From: CAIKZZ01 sp035524595
Lineage (GTDB): Bacteria > Pseudomonadota > Gammaproteobacteria > Steroidobacterales > Steroidobacteraceae
Assembly: GCA_035524595.1 (NCBI GenBank)
Contig: DATKOP010000026.1
Location: forward strand, 1 to 20,045
Direction of reading: 5' to 3'
Length of the DNA: 20,045 bases
Part shown: positions 1-7,720 of the stretch, in pieces
How the letters are laid out: each line of letters opens with the position of its first letter
How positions within the stretch are numbered: position 1 is the stretch's first letter
Notes under the pieces: model-generated
What the model was told of the DNA's origin: nothing
The model's input: the letters and a program-made list of their open reading frames with translations, nothing else
Database searches by the model: none
Program-made: the position numbers and the translations under genes

Positions 1-1721
1 GTGTGCATCTCGGCGGCCGAGTTGTCGACGGTGATGCCGCCCGACTCCTCCTGCTTCTGCTTCGCCGGGTCGTTGGTCGTCAGGTCCGGCGAGAGGCGCG
101 CCCAGCTCTGGCCGTGGTCGCGCGACAGGAACAGGAACTGCGCGCCGATGTAGAGCTTCTTCGGGTCGCTCGGCGACAGCGCGACCGGCGTGTTCCAGTT
201 GAAGCGCAGCTTCTCCTTGAAGCCGGCCTGCGGCTTGATGCTGCGCTTCTCGAGCGTGTGCCGGTTGACGCGCCCGAGCTCGCCGCCCTGCGCCTCGGCG
301 TAGGCGTAGTCGGGGTCGGAGGGGTCGGCGAAGGCCCAGAAGCCGTCGCCACCGTAGAGGTTCTCCCAGCGGCTGTTGGTGATGCCGCCCGGGTAGGCCG
401 AGTCGCCGACCCAGGAGCTGTTGTCCTGCAGGCCGCCGTAGACCTGGTACGGGTCCCGGCCGTCCACCGACACGTGATAGAACTGCGACACCGGCAGGTT
501 GTCGGTCTTCCACCACTTGTTGCCGCCGTCGTGGCTGATCCACAGGCCGCCGTCGTCGCCGGTGACCACGAAGCGCGGGTTCTTGGGGTTGATCCACAGG
601 TCGTGGTGGTCGCCGTGAGTGCCGCCGTCGCTGACCGCGTCGGCGATCGTCGCGAAGCTCTTGCCGCCGTCCTCGGAGGCGATCAGCCGCAGATTCGGCT
701 TGTAGATCCGGTCGGGGTTGGTCGGGTCGATCACGAGCCGCGAGAAGTAGAACGGCCGCCACACCATGCTGTTGCTGCGGTCGCGCTCGTCCCAGGTCCT
801 GCCGCCGTCGTCGGAGCGGTACAGCGCCGAGCGCACGCCCTCGATGAGCGCGTAGACGACGTTCGGCTGCGACGGCGCGATCGCGACCTCGAGCCGGCCG
901 TAGGGGCCGGGCGGCAGGCCCTTGCCGCTCGTCGCGTCGACCGCCTTCCAGCTCTTGCCGCCGTCCTCGGTCAGGAACAGCCCGGACCCGGAGGGCGCCT
1001 TCGGGCCCTCGCCGCCGGAGCGGAAGGTCCAGCCCTTGCGGCGGAAGTCCCAGAGCCCCGCGAACAGCCGCTCGGGGTTCTTCGGATCCATCGCGAGGCT
1101 CGCGCAGCCGGTCGACAGGTTCGGGCCCTTCAGCACCAGCGACCAGCTCGCGCCGCCGTCGCTCGTCTTGTAGAGGCCGCGCTCCGCCGAGTCCGACCAG
1201 AGCTTGCCGGGCACGCAGGCGTACACCGTCTTGCCGTCGCGAGGGCTGACGACGATGCGGCTGATGCGCTCGGACTCCGGCAGGCCGAGGTAGCTCCAGG
1301 TGTCGCCGCCGTCGGCCGAGCGGTAGATGCCGTTGCCGACCGAGACGGAGTTGCGCGTCCAGCTCTCGCCGGTGCCCACCCACACCACCTTGGGGTCGGA
1401 GGGATCGAGCGCGATCGCGCCGATCGACTGCACCGGCTGCTTGTCGAAGACCGGCTTGAACGTGGTGCCGCTGTCGAGCGAGCGCCAGACGCCGCCGGAG
1501 GCGGCGCCGACGTAGAGCGTGATCTTGCCGTCGTCCTCGGCGCGGCCGGCGACCGCGGCGATGCGGCCGCTCATCGCGGCCGAGCCGATGTTGCGGGCGC
1601 CAAGGCCCGAGATCACCGCCGAGTCGACCACCGGCGCGGACGCCGGGGCGGCCGCGCGGCTGGCGGCGGGGAGCGCGAGCACCGCGAGCGCGGCGGTGGC
1701 GAGTGCCTGACGGGTGTTCAC
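1..1721 (-). CDS. Exported BNR/Asp-box (sortilin/VPS10-like) beta-propeller protein, 3' end cut by window edge
   Basis: The gene starts at a GTG (1721-1719) and stays open to the left edge, giving 573 codons without a stop. The N-terminus (MNTRQALATAALAVLALPAA) looks like a signal peptide. Next comes GLGARNIGSAAMSGRIAAV, the usual opening of large WD40/YVTN/BNR-like proteins often annotated as glycosyl hydrolases. I count about eight Asp-box motifs of the S/T-x-D-x-G-x-T/S-W/F type (RSADGGDTW, KTSDGGASW, LTEDGGKSW, RSDDGGRTW, ISHDGGNKW, LSRDHGQSW and others). THGDHHDLWINP and VYGGLQDNSSW are also characteristic of the family. These proteins are usually about 1000 residues or more, so roughly half is present. 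The molecular function is unknown: Asp-boxes mark the fold, not an activity. The GTG overlaps the TGA of the upstream LolA-like gene as GTGA, which argues for translational coupling and supports this start. Confidence 0.88.
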   Translation of the reverse strand, partial: MNTRQALATAALAVLALPAASRAAAPASAPVVDSAVISGLGARNIGSAAMSGRIAAVAGRAEDDGKITLYVGAASGGVWRSLDSGTTFKPVFDKQPVQSIGAIALDPSDPKVVWVGTGESWTRNSVSVGNGIYRSADGGDTWSYLGLPESERISRIVVSPRDGKTVYACVPGKLWSDSAERGLYKTSDGGASWSLVLKGPNLSTGCASLAMDPKNPERLFAGLWDFRRKGWTFRSGGEGPKAPSGSGLFLTEDGGKSWKAVDATSGKGLPPGPYGRLEVAIAPSQPNVVYALIEGVRSALYRSDDGGRTWDERDRSNSMVWRPFYFSRLVIDPTNPDRIYKPNLRLIASEDGGKSFATIADAVSDGGTHGDHHDLWINPKNPRFVVTGDDGGLWISHDGGNKWWKTDNLPVSQFYHVSVDGRDPYQVYGGLQDNSSWVGDSAYPGGITNSRWENLYGGDGFWAFADPSDPDYAYAEAQGGELGRVNRHTLEKRSIKPQAGFKEKLRFNWNTPVALSPSDPKKLYIGAQFLFLSRDHGQSWARLSPDLTTNDPAKQKQEESGGITVDNSAAEMH

Positions 1722-2512
1722 TGGCGCACCTCCGCGACCTTCTTGGGCTGGGACTGCGGGAACGCGAACGCGCCCGGCGGCACGGCGACGTTGGCTTCGG
1801 CCGCGTCGTAGACGAACTTCTGCCGCCGCGCGGGCTCCGAGCCCTTCGGGCCCTGCTCCTCGGTCATCGGCACGTAGACGCCGGCGACCTTCTCGTACTC
1901 GCCGTAGTCGGTCTCGGTCAGCTGCTCCGCGCCGCGGATCGTCTGCCGGTCGAGCTCGCGGATCACCATCCAGGTGTCGGGGTCGATCCAGTAGGTGGCC
2001 TCGTCGCCCCACTTCAGGAGCACGCGGATCTTGTGCGCCGGCGTGCCGTCGACGTCCTCGGTGCCGAGGTACTCGACCGTGTGGCCCTTGGCCTTGTAGC
2101 CGACGAAGGGGCCCTCGATGTCGGCGGCGAGCGCGAAGCCCTTGGCCTCGTCGGCGGACATGCGCGAGGGGTCCTTGCGGCCCTCGAAGGGCTGCACCTG
2201 CCAGGCCTCGCGGCCGTCGTAGGCCTGCACCGCCGTCAGCCCCTGCAGCGTCACGTCCTGGCGGTAGCTGCCGGCGGCGGTCTTCCACTCGACGACCGTG
2301 AGCTCGAGGCGCACGCCGGGGATCACGAGGCGGCCGCTGCGCTTCAGCACCGCGAGCGCGTGCAGCTTCTCGGCCCCGCCGCGCGCCTCGACGTTGCGGG
2401 CGATGATCTCGTCGGCGGTCGGCGCGGCGGCCCGGGCGGCCGTGCCGCCTAAGGCGGCGCCGAGGACGGCGAGCGCGAGCACCATCCGGGTCGCGCCTGG
2501 GAGGCTTCGCAT
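1718..2512 (-). CDS. LolA-like outer membrane lipoprotein-sorting family protein
   Basis: The protein has 264 residues. An N-terminal signal peptide (hydrophobic run MVLALAVLGAALGG, likely cleaved after an AxA near residue 28) predicts a periplasmic location. The mature part opens with TADEIIARNVEARGGAEKLHAL, then shows alternating beta-strand segments with YDGREAWQVQPF, TYWIDPDTWMVIRE and a late YVPMTEEQGPKGS. This is the pattern of the LolA/RseB-like half-barrel superfamily, the exported group annotated as outer membrane lipoprotein-sorting protein. It is not canonical LolA, so a general lipid- or lipoprotein-binding role is inference. The ATG at 2512 follows a GAGGGA Shine-Dalgarno. Its TGA overlaps the GTG of the beta-propeller gene by four bases, so the two probably act together at the envelope. 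Confidence 0.8.
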   Translation of the reverse strand: MRSLPGATRMVLALAVLGAALGGTAARAAAPTADEIIARNVEARGGAEKLHALAVLKRSGRLVIPGVRLELTVVEWKTAAGSYRQDVTLQGLTAVQAYDGREAWQVQPFEGRKDPSRMSADEAKGFALAADIEGPFVGYKAKGHTVEYLGTEDVDGTPAHKIRVLLKWGDEATYWIDPDTWMVIRELDRQTIRGAEQLTETDYGEYEKVAGVYVPMTEEQGPKGSEPARRQKFVYDAAEANVAVPPGAFAFPQSQPKKVAEVRQ

Positions 2513-2587
2513 GGGGATCCCTCGTGCCTGGTGGGGAGGCGCGCAGGGTCTACGATGCGCCCCGCCCCGTCAACCGGCTTGCGCCGG

Positions 2588-5500
2588 TCAGTGGAAGTCA
2601 CGCGACGGGGCGATCAGGTCGCCGAGCAGGCGCGAGCGGTCCACCAGCCGCTCGACGATCAGGTGCAGCACCTCCCCCTCCCGCTGCAGCTCGCCGCCCG
2701 CCTCGAGCAGCCGGGACTCGAGCAGCGGCCGGCGCCAGCGCTCGGCGATGTTGCGCCACACCACGAGGTTGACGACGCCGGTCTCGTCCTCGAGCGTGAC
2801 GAAGGTGACGCCGGAGGCCGAGCCCGGGCGCTGGCGCACCAGCACGAGGCCGCAGGCCCGGGCGCGGGCCCCGTGCGGCAGCTCCCTGAGGCGCGCCGCG
2901 CTCAGCAGCCCGCGCGCCTCGAGCCGCTCGCGCAAGAGCGCCACCGGGTGGCGGCCGAGCGTCAGGCCGAGCGAGCGGTAGTCGGCGACGATGTCCTCGC
3001 CCTCGCGCGGCGCCCGCAGGAGCGGCGCGCCCTCGGCGATCCGGGTGGTCGCGAACAGGGGCGTCGGCGCGACCACCCCGCCGACCTCCCAGGCCGCCCG
3101 GTGGCGGTGGCCGGCGAGCGCCGCGAGCGCACCGCTCGCGGCCAGCGCGCCGAGGTCGCGGCGCTCGAGGCCGGCCCGCTCGGCGAGGTCCTGGACGGAG
3201 TCGAAGCGCCGCGCGCCACGCGCCGCGAGCAGGCGCTCGCCGCCGCCCGCCGACAGCCCGCGCACCTGCCGAAGGCCGAGCCGCAGCGCCGGCGGCTCGC
3301 CCTCCAGCGTCGCGTCGTGCGCGCTCAGGTTGACGTCGACGCCGAGCACGGCGACGCCGTGCTCGCGCGCATCGCGCACCAGCTGCGCCGGCGCGTAGAA
3401 GCCCATCGGCTGGCTGTTGAGCAGCGCCGCCGCGAAGGCTGCGGGCTCGTGGCACTTCAGCCAGGCCGAGACGTACACCAGGTGCGCGAAGCTCGCCGCG
3501 TGGGAGTTGTGGACCACGAGGCCGTCGGCGAGGAAGTTGTGCTCGCCCTCGACCGAGAGGTCGTAGGTCGGCGCGTCCCCGCGCGCCTCGATCGCGAGCA
3601 CCTCGTCCCAGCCGACCGCGGCGCCGGCCCGCGGCGGCGGGCCGGCGGGGCCCGCCGCCGCGAGGCGCGCGCCGGGCCCGAGCGCGCCGAGCGTGCGCCA
3701 GCCGTCCGTCGTCAGGAACGGATGCTCGGCGGTCGCGGTGATGGCGCAGCCGGATGCCGTCTGCAGCCGGAACACCGGCCTGACCCCGCTCGCCCGGACC
3801 GCCCGCACCGCGCGCCGCCGCAGCCGCCCACGGGCGTCGCAGGACAGCGTCGTCCGCAGCGCCGCGCGCCCGGCGACGGCGTCGTCGATCGTCACCCACG
3901 CGCCCCGGTCGGCGTCCACGACCCGGGTCGCGCCGACGACGCACTCCGGGAAGCCGTATTCGCCGAAGCCGAGGATCTGGTTGAAGATCGCGCGCGCGAA
4001 CGACTCGGGATAGCCGCGCGCGCGCATGCCCTCGATCAGGCGCGCCTCGAAGGGCCCGAGGCCGCCGCGCCGCTTCCAGGCGGCCATCGCGCGGCGCAGC
4101 CGGTCGGCCTCGCCGGGCGTGAACCCGGCCGCGACCACCGCGAGCTGCATGACCTGCTCCTGGAAGATCGGCACGCCGAGCGTGCGCTCGAGCACGCCCT
4201 GCACCTCGGCGCTCGGGTAGCTGACCGGCTCCTCGCCGTTGCGGCGCCTGAGGTAGGGATGCACCATGTCGCCCTGGATCGGCCCGGGGCGGATGATCGC
4301 GACCTCGATCACGAGGTCGTAGTAGCTGCGCGGCCTGAGGCGCGGCAGCATCGCCATCTGCGCCCGCGACTCGATCTGGAACACGCCGACCGTGTCGGCG
4401 TGCGAGATCATCTCGTAGGTGGCCGCATCCTCCGCCGGCACGTCGGCCATCGCGAACGGCCGGCCGCGCCGCGCGCCGACCAAGGCGAGCGCGCGGCGGA
4501 TCGCGGTCAGCATGCCGAGCCCGAGCACGTCGACCTTGAGCAGCCCGAGGTCGTCGAGGTCGTCCTTGTCCCACTCGATCACGGTCCGCTCCGCCATCGC
4601 CGCGTTCTCGACCGGCACCAGCTCGGCGAGCGAGCGACGCGCGATCACGAAGCCGCCGACGTGCTGCGACAGGTGCCGCGGAAAGCCGACCAGCTCGCGC
4701 GCGAGGCCGAGCGCGAGCCCGAGCGTCGGGTTGCCGGGGTCGAGGCCGGCCTCGCGCACGCGCTCAGCGTCGATGCCGTTGCCGTCCCACCACTGCATGC
4801 TGCGCGCCAGGCGCTCGCAGGTGAGCGCGTCGAGGCCGAGCGCCTTGCCGATGTCGCGCAGCGCGCTGCGCGGCCGGTAGCTGATCACGGTGGCCGCGAG
4901 CGCTGCGCGGTGCCGGCCGTACTTCGCGTACAGGTACTGGATCACCTCCTCGCGCCGCTCGTGCTCGAAGTCGACGTCGATGTCGGGCGGCTCGTTGCGC
5001 TCCTTCGACACGAAGCGCTCGAACAAGAGCGACATCCGCGACGGGTCCACCTCGGTGATGCCGAGGCAGTAGCAGACCGCGGAGTTGGCCGCCGAGCCGC
5101 GGCCCTGGCAGAGGATGCCCTGGCTGCGCGCGAAGCGGACCAGGTCCTCGACCGTCAGGAAGAACGGCTCGTAGCCGAGCTCGGCGATCAGCGCGAGCTC
5201 GCGCTCGACCAGCGCCCGCACCGCCGCCGGCGCGCCGCCCGGGAAGCGCCGCGCGAGCCCGGTGGCGGCGAGCTCGCCGAGCCAGCTGGTCGGCGTGTGG
5301 CCGGCCGGCACCAGTTCCTCGGGGTACTCGTAGCGCAGCGCGTCGAGCGAGAACGTGGCGCGCTCGGCGATCGGCAGCGTCGCGGCGAGCAGCGCCGCCG
5401 GGTAGCGGCGCGCGAGCTCGGCGCGCGCCTTCAGGTAGCGCTCGGCGTTCGGGTAGAGCGCGAGGCCCGCGGTCTCGACCGTGAGCCCGAGCCGCACCGC

Positions 5501-6097
5501 GGTCAGCGCGTCCTGCAGCCGCTGCCGCTCGCGCCGGTGCAGGTGCACGTCGCCGCTCGCGACCGGCGCGAGGCCGAGCCGCCGCCCGAGCGCCTCGAGC
5601 CCTGCGAGCCGCTCGCGGTCGCGGCCGGCGGCGAGCAGCTCCACCGCGAGCCAGGCGTCGGCGCCGAAGCGCTCGCGGACCCAGGCGCCCTGCGCGGCGT
5701 CGGCCTCGGCCCCGGGCAGCCACAGCGCGAGGCAACCGGCGAGCGGCTCGGCCTCGAGGTCGGCGCGACCCAGCCGGTAGCGGCCCTTCGGCGCCGCGCG
5801 CCGGCCGCGGGTCAGGAGCGCGACCAGGTCGCCGTAGGCGGCACGGTCGGTGGCCAGCAGCACGAGGCGCAGGCCGTCCTCGAGGCACAGCTCGCTGCCG
5901 ACGATCAGGCGCAGCGGCCGGTCGCGCGCCGCGACGTGCGCGCGCACGACGCCGGCGAGCGAGCACTCGTCGGTCAGCGCGAGCGCGCGGTAGCCGAGCT
6001 CGTCGGCGCGCTCGACGAGCTCCTCCGGGTGCGAGGCGCCGCGCAGGAACGTGAAGTTCGAGAGCGCGTGCAGCTCCGCGTAGTCCGGCCCGTCCAT
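2588..6097 (-). CDS. dnaE2: Error-prone DNA polymerase DnaE2 (ImuC) precursor, interrupted in frame by an intein
   Basis: The precursor has 1169 residues; removing the 146-residue intein leaves 1023, the usual DnaE2 size. The N-terminal PHP-domain start (ELHALSNFTFLRGASHPEEL, about residues 8-27, and ALTDECSLAGVVRAH) is typical of DnaE2. The C-family palm shows GRGSAANSAVCYCLG (332-346), the acidic cluster PDIDVDF (D372/D374/D376) and the third catalytic aspartate in LKVDVLGLG (D523). RPGPIQGDMVHPYLRR (603-618) and SHAASFAHLVYVSAWLK follow, then an OB-fold near the C-terminus (VTFVTLEDETGVVNLVVW). The protein ends SRDFH as DnaE2 proteins do. It is the catalytic subunit of SOS translesion synthesis, working with ImuA and ImuB. 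The ATG lies 4 bases after the imuB stop. Replicative DnaE is ruled out by the shorter length, the DnaE2-type N-terminus and the imu context. Confidence 0.97.
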   Translation of the reverse strand: MDGPDYAELHALSNFTFLRGASHPEELVERADELGYRALALTDECSLAGVVRAHVAARDRPLRLIVGSELCLEDGLRLVLLATDRAAYGDLVALLTRGRRAAPKGRYRLGRADLEAEPLAGCLALWLPGAEADAAQGAWVRERFGADAWLAVELLAAGRDRERLAGLEALGRRLGLAPVASGDVHLHRRERQRLQDALTAVRLGLTVETAGLALYPNAERYLKARAELARRYPAALLAATLPIAERATFSLDALRYEYPEELVPAGHTPTSWLGELAATGLARRFPGGAPAAVRALVERELALIAELGYEPFFLTVEDLVRFARSQGILCQGRGSAANSAVCYCLGITEVDPSRMSLLFERFVSKERNEPPDIDVDFEHERREEVIQYLYAKYGRHRAALAATVISYRPRSALRDIGKALGLDALTCERLARSMQWWDGNGIDAERVREAGLDPGNPTLGLALGLARELVGFPRHLSQHVGGFVIARRSLAELVPVENAAMAERTVIEWDKDDLDDLGLLKVDVLGLGMLTAIRRALALVGARRGRPFAMADVPAEDAATYEMISHADTVGVFQIESRAQMAMLPRLRPRSYYDLVIEVAIIRPGPIQGDMVHPYLRRRNGEEPVSYPSAEVQGVLERTLGVPIFQEQVMQLAVVAAGFTPGEADRLRRAMAAWKRRGGLGPFEARLIEGMRARGYPESFARAIFNQILGFGEYGFPECVVGATRVVDADRGAWVTIDDAVAGRAALRTTLSCDARGRLRRRAVRAVRASGVRPVFRLQTASGCAITATAEHPFLTTDGWRTLGALGPGARLAAAGPAGPPPRAGAAVGWDEVLAIEARGDAPTYDLSVEGEHNFLADGLVVHNSHAASFAHLVYVSAWLKCHEPAAFAAALLNSQPMGFYAPAQLVRDAREHGVAVLGVDVNLSAHDATLEGEPPALRLGLRQVRGLSAGGGERLLAARGARRFDSVQDLAERAGLERRDLGALAASGALAALAGHRHRAAWEVGGVVAPTPLFATTRIAEGAPLLRAPREGEDIVADYRSLGLTLGRHPVALLRERLEARGLLSAARLRELPHGARARACGLVLVRQRPGSASGVTFVTLEDETGVVNLVVWRNIAERWRRPLLESRLLEAGGELQREGEVLHLIVERLVDRSRLLGDLIAPSRDFH
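3506..3943 (-). other. Cis-splicing mini-intein in DnaE2 (146 residues, no endonuclease)
   Basis: The insert begins with Cys (codon 3943-3941, precursor residue 719) and ends with His-Asn (AAC at 3508-3506, residue 864), followed by Ser as the +1 residue. Removing it joins FGEYGFPE to SHAASFAHLVYVSAWLK, the uninterrupted family motif. Splicing blocks are recognisable. Block A is CVVGATRVVD. Block B is GCAITATAEHPFLTTDGW with the TxxH signature (T71, H74). Block F is TYDLSVEGEHNFLADG (H135). Block G is GLVVHN followed by Ser (H145, N146). No LAGLIDADG or other endonuclease domain fits between blocks B and F, which are separated only by a short Pro/Gly/Ala-rich stretch (about residues 97-110). 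All residues expected for class 1 splicing are present, so it is predicted active. Base composition is as GC-rich as the host gene, suggesting long residence. Confidence 0.96.
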
Positions 6098-6101
6098 GGC
6101 C

Positions 6102-7709
6102 TCAGCCGAACACGCCGTGCAGGAACCAGCGCCGCGGGCCGCACGCCTCGCGGCTCCTGAAGATCCACAGCCGCACGCCCTGCGCCGTGCGCGCGACGTA
6201 GTAGTCGCGCGCGACCGGGACGCCGTCCCACCAGCCGCTCTCGATGCGCTCGGGCCCGGACTCGAGCGCGAGCGTGCCCGCGCGGCACGGCAGCCCGGAC
6301 TCGAGCGCGAGCGGCTCCGGCGCCGCGAGCAGCCACAGCGGCCGCGGCGCGGCCGGCAGCGCCGCGGCCCCGGCCGCCGCGCGCGCGGCCGCCGGCTCCG
6401 GGCGCACGCGCCGGAAGGCGGCCTCCGGGCGGTGCTCGGGCACGAGCCGCACGCCGCTGACCGCCGTCTCGCCGAGCCGCGCCCGCAGCCGGTCGAGCAG
6501 CAGGCCGGCCTGGGCCGCGGCCGCGCCGCTGCCCAGGCCGGGCAGCGTGCCGCTCGCGCCGGCGACCGGCACGGCGACGCCGGAGCGCAGCACCAGCGCG
6601 CGCACCGGCGCCGGCAGCCGCAGCTGGCCGAGCCGCTCGCTGAGCAGGCCGCGCCACTCGGCGGCATCCGCCGCCGGCAGCGCGCGGCCGAGCCGCACGC
6701 AGGAAGGCCTGCGGTCGCGGTGCACGAGCGTGAAGGCGAGCGCCGCGACGCCGGCGTCGCGGACCTTCAGGAACTCGCCGAGCCGCTCCAGCAGCCGCCC
6801 GCACCAGGGCTCGAGCGCCGCGACGCTCTCGAGCTCGGCGGCGGGCTCCAGCCGCTCTTCGAAGCGCTCCGGCGCGACGTGGCGCCGGCGCGGCGCGGGT
6901 GCGAGGCCGAAGGCCTCGTCGAGCGCGCCGAGCAGCGCCGGCTCGAAGCGCCGCGCGAGCCCGTCGCGCGGCAGTCGCCGCAACTCGCCGAGCGTCGCGA
7001 GCCCGAGCCGCGCGCAGTCCTCGAGCGTGCGCGCCGGCCAGCCGGTGACCGCGAGCGGCAGCCGGCCGAGCGCGCCGGCCAGCGTCGCGGCCGACTCGAC
7101 CACGGTGCCGTGCGCCGCGCGCGCGAACCACGCGGCCGCGCGCGGCGTCGGCGCCGCCGCGAGCGCGAAGGTCTCGCGGCGTGCGTCGAGCCCGGCGGCC
7201 GCGTGCCGCATGAGCGCATCGATGCCGCCGAAGAGCCTGAGGCTGCCCTGCACCTCGAGCAGCAGGCCGTCCGGCGGCTCGAGGCTGACGACCGGCGTCA
7301 GGCTCGTCGCCCAGCGGGCCAGCAGTTCGAGGTGGCGCGCCTCGCGGGGCGGGTCGCGCTCGGCGAGCCCGAGCCCCGGCGCGAGCGCGCGGGCGGCATT
7401 CGGCTTCTGGCCGGCGGCGACCCCGAACCGGGCGGCGGCGGCGTTGGCGGCCACGACGAGGCGCACCGCGCCCGCGTCGGCGACCACCGCCCACGGCCCG
7501 CCGGCCCCGCGCGGCAGCGCGACGAGCGGCAGCAGCGGCAGGCGCACGGCGAGCCACAGCTGCCGCGGCACGGGCCGCGAGCGCGGCACCGGCGCGGCCG
7601 GCGCCGGGCGCGGGGCCGGCGCGGGGGCGGTGCGCGGGACCTCGAACAGATCGCCGTTGCGGCCACCGTCCGGCCGGGAGCCCGTCCTGTTGCGCGCCGC
7701 GGGACGCAT
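6102..7709 (-). CDS. imuB: ImuB, catalytically inactive Y-family polymerase-like mutasome subunit
   Basis: The protein has 535 residues. After a roughly 50-residue Pro/Arg-rich leader the Y-family core starts at QLWLAVRLPLLPLVALP (50-66). It continues with LTPVVSLEPPDGLLLEVQGSLRLFGG (137-162), where active polymerases carry metal-binding acids and ImuB proteins do not. A helix-hairpin-helix-like stretch follows (GLATLGELRRLPRDGLARRF, 236-255). The C-terminus has the ImuB signature GPERIESGWWDGVPVARDYYVA and ends RRWFLHGVFG. QLRLP (362-366) is a possible beta-clamp contact resembling the QLxL[FW] motif. ImuB bridges the clamp, ImuA and DnaE2 in SOS mutagenesis. The ATG at 7709 was chosen because it lies 11 bases after the imuA stop; an in-frame start 72 bases earlier would overlap imuA. 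The stop is 4 bases from dnaE2. Confidence 0.93.
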   Translation of the reverse strand: MRPAARNRTGSRPDGGRNGDLFEVPRTAPAPAPRPAPAAPVPRSRPVPRQLWLAVRLPLLPLVALPRGAGGPWAVVADAGAVRLVVAANAAAARFGVAAGQKPNAARALAPGLGLAERDPPREARHLELLARWATSLTPVVSLEPPDGLLLEVQGSLRLFGGIDALMRHAAAGLDARRETFALAAAPTPRAAAWFARAAHGTVVESAATLAGALGRLPLAVTGWPARTLEDCARLGLATLGELRRLPRDGLARRFEPALLGALDEAFGLAPAPRRRHVAPERFEERLEPAAELESVAALEPWCGRLLERLGEFLKVRDAGVAALAFTLVHRDRRPSCVRLGRALPAADAAEWRGLLSERLGQLRLPAPVRALVLRSGVAVPVAGASGTLPGLGSGAAAAQAGLLLDRLRARLGETAVSGVRLVPEHRPEAAFRRVRPEPAAARAAAGAAALPAAPRPLWLLAAPEPLALESGLPCRAGTLALESGPERIESGWWDGVPVARDYYVARTAQGVRLWIFRSREACGPRRWFLHGVFG

Positions 7710-7720
7710 GGTCCGGGTCC

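Noticed and set aside
3..1811. 602-codon open frame on the plus strand
   Set aside because: It is antisense to the Asp-box protein, rich in Arg/Val/Ala with no recognisable motif. It is a GC-driven shadow.
2573..2588. Hairpin ACCGGC-ttgc-GCCGGT at the dnaE2 stop, as a terminator
   Set aside because: Only six pairs, no T-run on the minus strand, and it overlaps the stop codon. It might slow transcription but does not qualify.
3506..3943. The insert as a lineage-specific polymerase loop or assembly chimera
   Set aside because: Cys1, TxxH, block F His and terminal His-Asn are all in the right order and the flanks join flush, which a random insert would not do.
2531..6160. 1209-codon open frame on the plus strand opposite dnaE2
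   Set aside because: The minus strand encodes clear DnaE2 and intein motifs; the plus frame is low-complexity Arg/Ala/Gln/His sequence without motifs.
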